A stretch of 25,757 bases of DNA from positions 1 through 25,757 of IMG/VR virus record IMGVR_UViG_3300030060_005625, one strand, 5' to 3'. Below the pieces are notes generated by a model that saw only the letters and a program-made list of their open reading frames with translations, did not search any database and was not told the origin of the DNA. Below are positions 7,098 through 14,022 of the stretch, piece by piece. How positions within the stretch are numbered: the first letter of the stretch is position 1; each line of letters begins with the position of its first letter. This stretch comes from a virus. The translations under genes and the position numbers were made by a program.

Positions 7098-7587
7098 ACT
7101 TATTCTCCTTATATCTATACAATGGCTTTTGTTCCAATAAGTAAACTTCGCCTTTGACTTGTTTTGTTTTACCCCATTCGATATCACTAACTTTGATAAA
7201 CCCATATTTCTTATAGAACTCAATAGCTCTTGTATTCAAACTTCTAACTGATAAAACAATATCTCTACCTTTATTGTATTCGATAAACTTTTCAAATACC
7301 CTTTTACCACTACCATCACCTTGATTTTTAGCAGCAATCTGATGTAATATACAATCACCTTTTTGAGCTTCATAAGCACTTATCACTCTGTCTTTCTCGG
7401 TCATCATAGCAACTGCCTGTTTTCTTTTATAACGATTGTATGTGATTAGAACTTTTTCTTCCCATATCACATTATGAAATTCAATCATTGTTTCTATCTT
7501 ATCTTTTCTGATATGTGGAAATGTATCTCCATATTGTTTGAACACATCCATTATCTCATCTAAATTATCTAAAGTAGCATGATTCAT
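7090..7587 (-). CDS. GNAT-family N-acetyltransferase (165 aa)
   Basis: The GNAT core is visible: a beta-4 strand LHQIAAKNQ followed by the acetyl-CoA loop GDGSGKRVFEKF (about 91-102), then VLSVRSLNTRAIEFYKKYGF (about 111-130), the usual N--A--FY-K-GF end of the fold. The N-terminus (residues 1-60) is variable and probably sets substrate choice. Start ATG 7585-7587 overlaps the methyltransferase stop as TAATG, so it is coupled to that gene. The substrate cannot be read from sequence. GNATs in phages can modify proteins, tRNA or DNA bases. Confidence 0.85.
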   Translation of the reverse strand: MNHATLDNLDEIMDVFKQYGDTFPHIRKDKIETMIEFHNVIWEEKVLITYNRYKRKQAVAMMTEKDRVISAYEAQKGDCILHQIAAKNQGDGSGKRVFEKFIEYNKGRDIVLSVRSLNTRAIEFYKKYGFIKVSDIEWGKTKQVKGEVYLLEQKPLYRYKENKFV

Positions 7588-9191
7588 TATGGTTTCCTAA
7601 ATATAAAAATTGGTTCATATTTCATTGTAACTCCATCCACATCGACTTTGTTTTTGACATTACTTTGGTCAACTCCAATCATTGACGCCATTAACATTTT
7701 CAACTTACCTTCATACTTACCACCAAGTGATTCAACGATATCAATTGAATCTTGTTCCAACGGATGAAAGTTATCTCCACTTAATTTGATGTCAGCAATA
7801 TTCCAAAGTAAATATCTGTCATTTCTGAGACTTTCATAAGCATTTGTTAATGTTGGTTTTAGAAAGTTATCTCTCCAATCTGAATACATCGGATATGCCT
7901 TGAATGATTGTTCGTCATCATCTGAATATTGTTCTCTATCAAAGTAAGGTGGTGAAGTAAACACCATATCTAACTTACCTTTATATTGTTGAAAGTCAGG
8001 ATGGTCACCAACATGTTCAGAACCTAAACAAAAATAATGGTAAGTGTTTTTTGGTTCTTCCCAAAATGGATTTGTCTCCAAGCCATGTTCGTTGAAAAAG
8101 TCCGCAACATACTCATATCTTGACTTATTTATTTCGTCTATCCAATTGTCTGTGTTCGGGTCTGTTCCGATATAATGTATTCTTTTCTTAGACGCCATAG
8201 CACCAAGTATCCGACCACCCCAACCACTCGAAGGATCGTATATATTGAGTGGCTGGTCTTGATCAATGTGGTCGGTAAATTTTTCATACAGAAGTCTTGC
8301 CGTAAGTGGTGGAAAATTAACTGCTGGTTGTGAGTTCAGACTTAACCTAAATATCTGAAATGCTTTGGGAAACAATCTTGTCTTTAAATCATAATATCTA
8401 ATCATAAAAACATTTGTTTTAGATTTACCACTCTTAGTCATTACAGTATCAGTAACATTATCAACAGATAATTTAGACTTAAGTGTAGGACACCATAAGT
8501 TTGTAACCATCTCATCAGTTATTAATCCATCTTTATATGCCTGTTTGATTTCATCAGCAGTTATAGTTACATAACTTTTTAAATACTTTTCTTGATGTGA
8601 CTTAGCAATCCATAGTCTGTGATTCTTAAACTTTAACTTATTATCGTGATAATACTGTAACCACTCTACAGCACTTTCACCATTCCAATAAGGTAATTTA
8701 TTCTTTTCGTTTTCTTTTCTATCTTGTGATATAGACTTACTGAAAGTATACATTGAATCTCTACGAAGACCTCGTTTCATCGCCTTATAAAATAATGGCT
8801 TGTTAACGTCCTCTTTGATTCTATCATAGATAGAGTTTAGTCCTTCTCCCATATCTCCAATACGAGTCTTTAACATCGTAGGAAAAAACTGATTCACACC
8901 ATTCGCAAACTTATTGAAATTCTTGATTACATTTCTCTGACCATCATCAGCTTTTTCTATAAAGCCGTGTATATCATACTCTCTGAGTTTCTTAAACGAC
9001 TTGATGATATCGTCAATATTTTGACCGACCATTGGTGGTATCCCACGATTATCCCAATCCTCGATAATGAACTGACGAGCTTCCTCTATCCACTCGTCAA
9101 GTTCTTCATCAGTTTTTATAAATAACTCGTGATAAGTAATATTGATTTTAGAATCAATGATACCACTTTTCTCGTAGTAGTATTTACTCAT
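7587..9191 (-). CDS. TSPPY-type SAM methyltransferase, paralogue 2 with long N-terminal region (534 aa)
   Basis: The C-terminal ~230 residues match the 409-aa methyltransferase at 2601-3830. YDPSSGWGGRILGAMAS (about 318-334) is the SAM loop, YIGTDPN follows beta-2, and FTSPPYFDREQYSDDDEQS (about 411-429) is motif IV, with LLWNIADIK further on. The first ~280 residues are an unassigned, mostly helical domain not shared with the other copy and could carry target recognition. I start at ATG 9189-9191 (AAGG six bases upstream); a GTG codon just before it is open too. The start overlaps the 42-aa gene by 8 bases. It probably modifies exocyclic amino groups in DNA, by motif; this is inference. Confidence 0.8.
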   Translation of the reverse strand: MSKYYYEKSGIIDSKINITYHELFIKTDEELDEWIEEARQFIIEDWDNRGIPPMVGQNIDDIIKSFKKLREYDIHGFIEKADDGQRNVIKNFNKFANGVNQFFPTMLKTRIGDMGEGLNSIYDRIKEDVNKPLFYKAMKRGLRRDSMYTFSKSISQDRKENEKNKLPYWNGESAVEWLQYYHDNKLKFKNHRLWIAKSHQEKYLKSYVTITADEIKQAYKDGLITDEMVTNLWCPTLKSKLSVDNVTDTVMTKSGKSKTNVFMIRYYDLKTRLFPKAFQIFRLSLNSQPAVNFPPLTARLLYEKFTDHIDQDQPLNIYDPSSGWGGRILGAMASKKRIHYIGTDPNTDNWIDEINKSRYEYVADFFNEHGLETNPFWEEPKNTYHYFCLGSEHVGDHPDFQQYKGKLDMVFTSPPYFDREQYSDDDEQSFKAYPMYSDWRDNFLKPTLTNAYESLRNDRYLLWNIADIKLSGDNFHPLEQDSIDIVESLGGKYEGKLKMLMASMIGVDQSNVKNKVDVDGVTMKYEPIFIFRKP

Positions 9192-9312
9192 CACCTACCT
9201 TTTGACGATATAGTTTCGCGTCATGTTCATCACGAGCTAAAAATGTAGTTCCATCTTTCAAGGTGAAAGTTTTGTAGTTGTCAAACTGACCTTTACTTTT
9301 CTTTTTTGCCAT
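9184..9312 (-). CDS. 42-aa hypothetical microprotein
   Basis: ATG 9310-9312 overlaps the stop of the gene upstream as TAATG and has GAGGAG upstream. The product has a lysine-rich start (MAKKKSKG) and a short beta-like stretch (YKTFTLKDGTTFLARDEHDAKLYRQK). Its stop overlaps the methyltransferase start by 8 bases. Coupling on both sides and the ribosome site support a real gene. Function unknown. Confidence 0.6.
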   Translation of the reverse strand: MAKKKSKGQFDNYKTFTLKDGTTFLARDEHDAKLYRQKVGDE

Positions 9313-9518
9313 TATTCATTCTCCTCATCTTTTAATTCTTCTGAAATCCACTCCTCGTAAATCTCATCTATTTGTTCTTCGGTTAATCCTCGTTTGGTGT
9401 AAGCTTCTTCTCGTGTCATGTAAGTCATTGGCACATCAGATAGATTATACTCCCTACCATATGTATCCACGAATATTGTTTGTTGTAACCAAGTTGGTTT
9501 ATACTCTCGGTAGGTCAT
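9312..9518 (-). CDS. Hypothetical acidic protein (68 aa)
   Basis: Unrecognised 68-residue protein. It has an aromatic N-terminal half (YREYKPTWLQQTIFVDTYGREY) and a helical, very acidic C-terminus (TEEQIDEIYEEWISEELKDEENE). ATG 9516-9518 overlaps the stop of the 38-aa membrane gene as TAATG. It is the second gene of the P4 operon. The acidic tail is reminiscent of small phage inhibitors or DNA mimics only in composition, and no role should be read into that. Confidence 0.65.
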   Translation of the reverse strand: MTYREYKPTWLQQTIFVDTYGREYNLSDVPMTYMTREEAYTKRGLTEEQIDEIYEEWISEELKDEENE

Positions 9519-9634
9519 TATTTTTTCATCCTTTTATGTTCATACTTCACACACTCAACAAAAAACCAAGAACCAAATCCAATTACGGCAATTGGTATAA
9601 AGTTGAAGTAGATTGCTACTAATATGTCATTCAT
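9518..9634 (-). CDS. 38-aa single-span membrane microprotein
   Basis: The first gene after promoter P4. ATG 9632-9634 has AAGGA upstream, and the stop overlaps the next ATG as TAATG. Residues about 4-27 (ILVAIYFNFIPIAVIGFGSW and following) form one membrane helix and the tail is basic (KYEHKRMKK). Positive-inside topology would place the C-terminus in the cytoplasm. Function unknown. Confidence 0.65.
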   Translation of the reverse strand: MNDILVAIYFNFIPIAVIGFGSWFFVECVKYEHKRMKK

Positions 9635-9657
9635 AGTTTATCCTTATTATTTCTACT

Positions 9658-9689
9658 AATTTACGAAGATTTTGGTAATTTGTCAAGCA
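9658..9689 (-). promoter_or_regulatory. Promoter P4 (sigma70-like)
   Basis: TGCTTGACA (9689-9681), 17 bases ending in TTCG, then TAAATT (9663-9658). The whole -35 and spacer lie inside the last codons of the nucleosidase gene, and the TAA of the -10 box is that gene's stop codon. The predicted leader is about 17 nt and carries AAGGA. Confidence 0.78.
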
Positions 9690-10380
9690 CTTTTTCCTTA
9701 AATTTTACAATGCCTTTTCCAACATTCTCTTCCCAATCATCACCAGCATTTCCATCAGCCTCATCTGTAATATATTTGAATGATATGAATGGAACATCAT
9801 ATAGCTTACATACTTTTGCTAAAGCATATGCTTCCATGTCTACTACATCAACCAAGTTTTTCCAGTTAAATTGATCAATTGTAACAAATGAATCACCACT
9901 ACCACAAAGAACATTTTTACCGATAGGATTGAAATCAGAATCACTCTCTACTATTATGGGGATGTCTTTTTCAAATGGTGTTTGACCTAACTTAAAACCA
10001 AGACCAGATACATCCATATCTCTTTGAACAAATCGTGTGCAATCAACTAAGTCTCCTTTACGATATTTCCAAATCTGTGAACCAGCAGTTCCATAGTTTA
10101 TTACTAAATCATATGGAATGTGACTACCTAACTTACCAAACTTTTGTGTTAATTTATATGTAGCGTTTACTTTACCGACACCAGTATATAAGACATCATA
10201 ATCTTCTAATTGACTTTGAGTTTCAACCTCAAGTGCACAAACTATTAATGTTTTTTTATTTGTATTTCCATAACCCATTAGATTTGTATTACCTTCTGTA
10301 TGTTTAGGTTCGTATGGACACATCAAACAACCATGTCCACAACAATAACCTCGTTTTACTAAAAACTCTTGTGATAACAT
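9661..10380 (-). CDS. MTA/SAH nucleosidase-like protein with N-terminal CC-x3-C-x2-CPY motif (239 aa)
   Basis: Residues about 42-235 look like a purine nucleoside phosphorylase/MTA-SAH nucleosidase fold: LIVCALEVETQSQ near the start (candidate E51 or E53), YTGVGKVNA, VINYGTAG, VVDMEAYALAKVC (E183, ribose contact) and FKYITDEADG (D206, catalytic acid). These match the family's key positions. Ahead of this is LVKRGYCCGHGCLMCPY (C13, C14, C18, C21), which resembles the small DUF5522-type cysteine motif. The ATG overlaps the PhoH stop as TAATG, so the longer form with the cysteine motif is supported. It would free adenine from MTA, SAH or 5'-deoxyadenosine, beside Apt, which salvages adenine. Promoter P4 is built into its 3' end. 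Confidence 0.8.
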   Translation of the reverse strand: MLSQEFLVKRGYCCGHGCLMCPYEPKHTEGNTNLMGYGNTNKKTLIVCALEVETQSQLEDYDVLYTGVGKVNATYKLTQKFGKLGSHIPYDLVINYGTAGSQIWKYRKGDLVDCTRFVQRDMDVSGLGFKLGQTPFEKDIPIIVESDSDFNPIGKNVLCGSGDSFVTIDQFNWKNLVDVVDMEAYALAKVCKLYDVPFISFKYITDEADGNAGDDWEENVGKGIVKFKEKVLDKLPKSS

Positions 10381-11105
10381 TAATCATGACTCAAATCAAT
10401 CTCGTGTTCATCCTCATATGTTTTTAATATTCTCTTTACCAAAGGATGTCGGACACAATCTTCTCTATTAAAAGCCATATGATTGACACCCTCTACATTT
10501 TTTAATCTAAACCAAGCATCATAGAACCCACTCTTTTCATACGCCGTAACTCCGTTAGCTTTGAACTTATCACATTGTGACATATCACCTTGTATAATCA
10601 TTTTACAATCTTCTGATATTCTTGTCATCAAAGTCTTTATTTGCATCGGTGAAACATTCTGAGCCTCATCAAGTATCACATAACAATTCTCTAAGTTAAC
10701 TCCCCTTAGAAAGTTTAGGACACCAATCTCTAACTTACCATCCGATATCATCTTTGTTGCTCTTGCTTTACCAATAATTTTATCTAATATGGTAAATGTG
10801 GATTCGTTATATTGTTGTATCTTTGACGACAACTCACCTGGTAAATACCCTAACTTATCTTCATTACCAACATCTACGGTTGGATTGATAATGATAAGTT
10901 TATGATAAGGTGTTCCTCTTCTTAAGACATCTTGTAGAGCCCTATAGATGGACACATAAGTTTTACCAGTACCAGCAATCCCATGACACAATATAAGTTG
11001 TGTGTCTTCACCCCCTATGATATTATAAAATGTGTTTTGGTTACTTGTTTTTGGTTTGAAATTATTTACAATTTTTGGTATAGCACCAATCGTCTTTTTA
11101 GCCAT
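10380..11105 (-). CDS. phoH: PhoH-like P-loop ATPase (241 aa)
   Basis: Walker A is GIAGTGKT (42-49), Walker B is VILDEAQN (143-150), and the segments LGYLPGELSSKI and MIIQGDMSQCDKFKANG are typical of PhoH. Only the core ATPase/helicase-like domain is present, with no N-terminal PIN or C-terminal domain, as in the short PhoH proteins of many marine phages. Its function in phages is unsettled; RNA-related ATPase activity is the usual suggestion. The gene overlaps apt by 8 bases upstream and the nucleosidase by one base downstream, so all three are probably translated together. Confidence 0.93.
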   Translation of the reverse strand: MAKKTIGAIPKIVNNFKPKTSNQNTFYNIIGGEDTQLILCHGIAGTGKTYVSIYRALQDVLRRGTPYHKLIIINPTVDVGNEDKLGYLPGELSSKIQQYNESTFTILDKIIGKARATKMISDGKLEIGVLNFLRGVNLENCYVILDEAQNVSPMQIKTLMTRISEDCKMIIQGDMSQCDKFKANGVTAYEKSGFYDAWFRLKNVEGVNHMAFNREDCVRHPLVKRILKTYEDEHEIDLSHD

Positions 11106-11592
11106 ATTGTATTACCGACCTCACATCTAAGTTAAAGTTATCTACTCTTGGAACATACTCTAAATCAACTAATACTAAATTACCAACCACTTTGTAACCA
11201 GCTTCTTCTGCTAAGTCATTAGTTGCTTTTAATGTCCCACCTGTTGCTAAAACATCATCTACTATAACTACCTCTCCCTCACCAGGTTGTAGCTCTAATG
11301 TAGCAGTTCCATACTCTAAGTCATATGTTTCACTTACAAACTCACCTGGTGTTTTTCCTTCTTTTCTTGCACATATCACACCACCACCAAAGTGAAGAGC
11401 AAGTGCTGAAGCAAATATGTAACCACGAGAATCTATTCCAATCCAATAATTAGGATTTCTAACTAACCTACCCATATCCGTAACCACAGATACAAAAGCT
11501 TGCTGGTCTGCTAGTAGTGGGGATATATCTTTGAAATTAACTCCCTCTATTGGAAAGTCTGATATTTCTTTTATAAAATTTTTATAATCCAT
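11098..11592 (-). CDS. apt: Adenine phosphoribosyltransferase (164 aa)
   Basis: This is a full-length short-type APRT. It has FPIEGVNFKDISPLL (13-27), WIGIDSRGYIFASALAL (50-66) and the PRPP-binding loop VVIVDDVLATGGTLKA (108-123). It converts adenine plus PRPP to AMP and pyrophosphate. The ATG has AAGGA nine bases upstream, inside the end of the lipoprotein gene. The neighbouring nucleosidase can release adenine, and ThyX and MazG-like genes nearby also serve nucleotide supply, so a purine-salvage role during infection is likely. It is fairly unusual in phages. Confidence 0.93.
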   Translation of the reverse strand: MDYKNFIKEISDFPIEGVNFKDISPLLADQQAFVSVVTDMGRLVRNPNYWIGIDSRGYIFASALALHFGGGVICARKEGKTPGEFVSETYDLEYGTATLELQPGEGEVVIVDDVLATGGTLKATNDLAEEAGYKVVGNLVLVDLEYVPRVDNFNLDVRSVIQYG

Positions 11593-11593
11593 T

Positions 11594-11752
11594 CTACATC
11601 CTTTCGATTGTAGGTTTGTTATTTCTTTTCTTTTTCTTTTGTTTTTCTCCGGTTGGGTTATCTATTTCGGGTCTGTCTTTTTTTGGCATTGGTATTGATG
11701 AGCAACCCATTAATAATATCATCAATATCACCATTAACTTATTTCCATTCAT
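11594..11752 (-). CDS. 52-aa lipoprotein
   Basis: The ATG (11750-11752) lies within the last codons of thyX, with GGAG eight bases upstream. The product has a short basic start, a hydrophobic h-region (LMVILMILLMG) and a lipobox ending at Cys17 (LMGCSS). After it come about 35 charged, proline- and lysine-rich residues. It should be exported and lipid-anchored. Small phage lipoproteins include Rz1-type spanins and superinfection-exclusion proteins; its isolated position, away from lysis genes, fits exclusion slightly better, but this is inference. Confidence 0.72.
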   Translation of the reverse strand: MNGNKLMVILMILLMGCSSIPMPKKDRPEIDNPTGEKQKKKKRNNKPTIERM

Positions 11753-12464
11753 GTGCTTCACTCCACAGTTCAGTTGTTTTTGGGAATACTTCTTTCATTT
11801 GTTCTAACATCACTTTAGCATACTCTTGTATTTCCCATTGTGATGTCTTTTCATTTCTTAACTCAATAAAATTCATAATAGCTTGAAAGGATGCTGTCCA
11901 ATATACTTCTGTATATTGTGATAATGGTAAGACTATCCTCGCTTGTTCTTTAGCCACACCTACACCTATCAATCTTTCATAATACATCTCAACTTGTTTC
12001 ATAAGTGAATGATACATATGGTCTGGTCTAGGATCAACTATCTCAGTACCATCTTCCTTAGTAAACATAACCTCACCCTCACTTGCCTGTTTGTTATCTT
12101 CTGATTGTTTTCTCCAAACATCAGGAACATAAAAGTCTTCAACCTCTACATATCTGCCACTTATTTCATTCCAAGCATGGTCTTTAGCAGATGAGTTAGA
12201 TGTAGTCTCAATACCAACTACATGTTTGTACCATTGTCTCATTACAAACTCTGGTGCTTTGATATGAAACTGAACTTGTAGATGTCTGAACGGAGAATAG
12301 TGTTTGTGTTTTGCTAGATAACGAACTAATCTTTCGTCTGACTTATCCCACTTTTCTTTTCTCTTACCGAATGATACACGAGCAGAATTAACTACGGTCA
12401 AATCATTACCGAGTGAATCAACGACCTCTATAAAACCCTTGTCTAAAACATCGGATTTAATCAT
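11739..12464 (-). CDS. thyX: Flavin-dependent thymidylate synthase ThyX (241 aa)
   Basis: ThyX makes dTMP from dUMP using FAD, NADPH and methylene-THF. Recognisable parts are HYSPFRHLQVQFHIKAPEFVMRQWYKH (55-81) and WNEISGRYVEVEDFY (98-112), together equivalent to the RHR-x7-S-R-Y signature. Between RQWYKHVVG and NEISGRY there is an extra ~12 residues (ETTSNSSAKDHA) where most ThyX have none. The C-terminal IVLPLSQYTEVYWTASFQAIMNFIELR matches the family. The ATG overlaps the 48-aa basic gene as ATGA. It is common in marine phages, where it supports DNA synthesis. Confidence 0.93.
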   Translation of the reverse strand: MIKSDVLDKGFIEVVDSLGNDLTVVNSARVSFGKRKEKWDKSDERLVRYLAKHKHYSPFRHLQVQFHIKAPEFVMRQWYKHVVGIETTSNSSAKDHAWNEISGRYVEVEDFYVPDVWRKQSEDNKQASEGEVMFTKEDGTEIVDPRPDHMYHSLMKQVEMYYERLIGVGVAKEQARIVLPLSQYTEVYWTASFQAIMNFIELRNEKTSQWEIQEYAKVMLEQMKEVFPKTTELWSEAHEWK

Positions 12465-12607
12465 CTACCTTGTCCTCTGTATTTTTTCTTGAACCTCTTT
12501 GAACCAACTCTGGTACTAAACTTTGTACCTCTACCTTGTCCTTGTCTTGTTTTCTTTTTGGCTTTGGTAACTCTATCAACACCAAAACCACCTTTAGCTT
12601 TTGCCAT
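12461..12607 (-). CDS. 48-aa highly basic microprotein
   Basis: ATG 12605-12607 follows AGAGG, and the TGA overlaps the thyX start as ATGA. About one third of residues are Lys or Arg, with the Gly/Gln-rich pattern KKKTRQGQGRGTKF and the end KKKYRGQGR. It resembles, from memory, short basic proteins found near metabolic genes in marine T4-like phages. RNA or DNA binding is likely from charge alone. No further assignment is possible. Confidence 0.65.
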   Translation of the reverse strand: MAKAKGGFGVDRVTKAKKKTRQGQGRGTKFSTRVGSKRFKKKYRGQGR

Positions 12608-12615
12608 ATAACCTC

Positions 12616-12696
12616 TTACTTTTTGTTTATTTTACCGAAATTTAGTTTGGGTGAACCTACTCTTCTTTTCAGTTCTAATAATGAAATATCACCCAC
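12616..12696 (-). CDS. Possible 26-aa microprotein
   Basis: A GTG-initiated frame (12694-12696) overlaps the end of the nuclease gene and fills the only spare space before the basic microprotein. It encodes GDISLLELKRRVGSPKLN and a lysine-rich end. There is no good ribosome site, so it may be an untranslated spacer. I list it because the surrounding genome leaves almost no non-coding DNA. Confidence 0.3.
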   Translation of the reverse strand: MGDISLLELKRRVGSPKLNFGKINKK

Positions 12697-13075
12697 CAAA
12701 TACTTTTTTCTTTTCGCCGTGGTACTCGTAGGCATGTCCGTTCTCCTTTAATAATTCATTAACTGACTTCTCATGTCCTTTAACGAATATCTCACCGAGA
12801 ACACGACCATATTTTCCTCTACCATGCGATATGATACTGAACTTACCTTCGTCTGAATTTTCTAATAGGTCTTTCACATAAGCTTTTGCTTCTAAACCTT
12901 TAGCTTTTTCTTCTAAGTCTCTTGTTCTTGATTCCCAAGTGTCTACACCATAGAATCTTATTCTTGATTTAACCCAAACATCAAATCCTAAATCTATCAT
13001 AGCGTCACAAGTGTCACCATCGACAACTCTAACTAATTTACAACTATAACCATGTTTTTTTACTTCTTTACCCAT
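12689..13075 (-). CDS. SNase-like thermonuclease (128 aa)
   Basis: A single staphylococcal-nuclease OB fold. It has VDGDTCDAMIDLGF (18-31) with the calcium-binding aspartate, IRFYGVDTWESR (39-50) with R40 and E48, and RGKYGRVLGEIFV (86-98) with R91, matching R35, E43 and R87 of the model enzyme. It should cut DNA or RNA using calcium. The start is ATG 13073-13075, with AGGAG six bases upstream; a GTG just before it is too close to the ribosome site. There is no signal peptide, so it is cytoplasmic. Likely jobs are host nucleic acid breakdown or nucleotide recycling with ThyX and Apt. Confidence 0.88.
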   Translation of the reverse strand: MGKEVKKHGYSCKLVRVVDGDTCDAMIDLGFDVWVKSRIRFYGVDTWESRTRDLEEKAKGLEAKAYVKDLLENSDEGKFSIISHGRGKYGRVLGEIFVKGHEKSVNELLKENGHAYEYHGEKKKVFGG

Positions 13076-13084
13076 CACTATCTC

Positions 13085-13375
13085 CTATCTAAAATACTTC
13101 TTGTCTCGCTTCAAATGACTCACATATTCTATCAACCTACCACATTTTTTACAAGATACTGGTATTACTTTTTCAACACTACTGTATGCCCTCAAGTGTT
13201 CTTCGATGTGATTTTCTACTAACTCCCAATCATGTTCATTATTTACATTGATTATATTTCTATCAACATCTTGATTACAACAAGGTGTCACATCTTTTTC
13301 ATCTTTATTTTTAGGTCTGTCTTTGTATTTAAAGTAATCCCTATCTAACGGCTCATTGCCTCTTGATTTTGTCAT
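13085..13375 (-). CDS. Putative zinc-binding protein (96 aa)
   Basis: Unrecognised. Residues 32-33 are CC and 75-78 are CKKC (ending SCKKCGRLIEYV), enough for one treble-clef or zinc-ribbon site. A helical acidic segment, ENHIEEHLRAYSS, lies between them. The N-terminal 30 residues are charged and probably disordered. ATG 13373-13375 overlaps the end of the basic gene upstream by 23 bases and has only a weak ribosome site, so the true start could be slightly downstream. It is followed closely by the nuclease. Confidence 0.7.
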   Translation of the reverse strand: MTKSRGNEPLDRDYFKYKDRPKNKDEKDVTPCCNQDVDRNIINVNNEHDWELVENHIEEHLRAYSSVEKVIPVSCKKCGRLIEYVSHLKRDKKYFR

Positions 13376-13760
13376 TTAGTTTCTTCTTCGCTTTCTTTAA
13401 AACTTTTTTCTTCTTCTCGTGTCTAGCCAAAAGAATTTCTTCTTTTGACCTACGCTTTGCTTTCTTTTTAGGTTTTATTTTGGTAGGTGGTAAAGTCCCT
13501 TTCAAATCCGGTTGTTCTTTACCCTTATAAAAAACTGTTCCATCTTTGTCAACGAACTCATTCATGAAATGCCAACCTGATGGGCGACCTGTCCTAACCC
13601 TCTTAGGTTTATCTTGTTCAGGAAACATTTTGTGTATTCTAGCCATAACAGCTTTACTACCTATGACAGATGTAGCTTCCGTACTTACATTACGAACTGG
13701 TTCTCCAGTAATCTTACAATCCATGTAAGGAACTCCATCTATGAAATAACCACCATTCAT
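13353..13760 (-). CDS. Hypothetical protein with long basic tail (135 aa)
   Basis: The N-terminal ~50 residues (GGYFIDGVPYMDCKITGEPVRN) look like a small beta domain. GRPSGWHFMNEFVDKDGTVFYKGKEQPDLKGTLPPTKI follows, and the last ~50 residues are almost all Lys, Arg and Glu, a probable nucleic-acid-binding helix. I start it at ATG 13758-13760 because GAGAGG lies upstream. The in-frame ATG at 13802 would sit at the predicted transcription start of promoter P5. It is the first gene of the P5 operon. Function unknown. Confidence 0.7.
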   Translation of the reverse strand: MNGGYFIDGVPYMDCKITGEPVRNVSTEATSVIGSKAVMARIHKMFPEQDKPKRVRTGRPSGWHFMNEFVDKDGTVFYKGKEQPDLKGTLPPTKIKPKKKAKRRSKEEILLARHEKKKKVLKKAKKKLNDKIKRQ

Positions 13761-13809
13761 TTCAAATAACCTCTCTTTATTTTCTTTTTGTTTTTGTTTC
13801 ATAACAAAT

Positions 13810-13842
13810 AATATACTTTTAAATAACTATTATTGTCAAGCA
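13810..13842 (-). promoter_or_regulatory. Promoter P5 (sigma70-like, 18-nt spacer)
   Basis: TGCTTGACA (13842-13834), 18 bases, then TATATT (13815-13810). It begins one base after the stop codon of the 59-aa gene. The predicted start near 13803 implies a ~42-nt leader to the preferred ATG at 13760. Confidence 0.7.
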
Positions 13843-14022
13843 TTAAATATCAAAAAATTCAGCATCTATTATTTTCATACATACATACCAATCATTGTCT
13901 TTTCGTAAAATAGTGTCGGCCAATCTCCATTGACTCTTTAACTCTTCAGTAGAGAACGAAGTATTGACCGACACAACACCGAGAACGATATAACCTTTAT
14001 CTCCTACGGAGACTATTTTCAC
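13843..14022 (-). CDS. 59-aa hypothetical protein downstream of hsp20
   Basis: A GTG codon (14020-14022) overlaps the hsp20 stop as GTGA. The frame then encodes a beta-rich start (KIVSVGDKGYIVLGVVSVN), a helix (STEELKSQWRLADTIL) and WYVCMKIIDAEFFDI. There is no separate ribosome site, so it would depend on coupling to hsp20. Its stop abuts promoter P5. The even hydrophobic pattern and the coupling suggest a real gene. The family is not recognised. Confidence 0.6.
   Translation of the reverse strand: MKIVSVGDKGYIVLGVVSVNTSFSTEELKSQWRLADTILRKDNDWYVCMKIIDAEFFDI

Noticed and set aside
7098-7223. Longer N-terminus for the 2OG oxygenase (to 7223)
   Set aside because: It would lie wholly inside the GNAT gene in another frame. 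The TTG at 7097 with AAGGAG gives the normal 8-base overlap.
9312-9518. 68-aa acidic protein as a DNA-mimic anti-restriction protein
   Set aside because: Only the C-terminal third is strongly acidic, and composition alone is not evidence.
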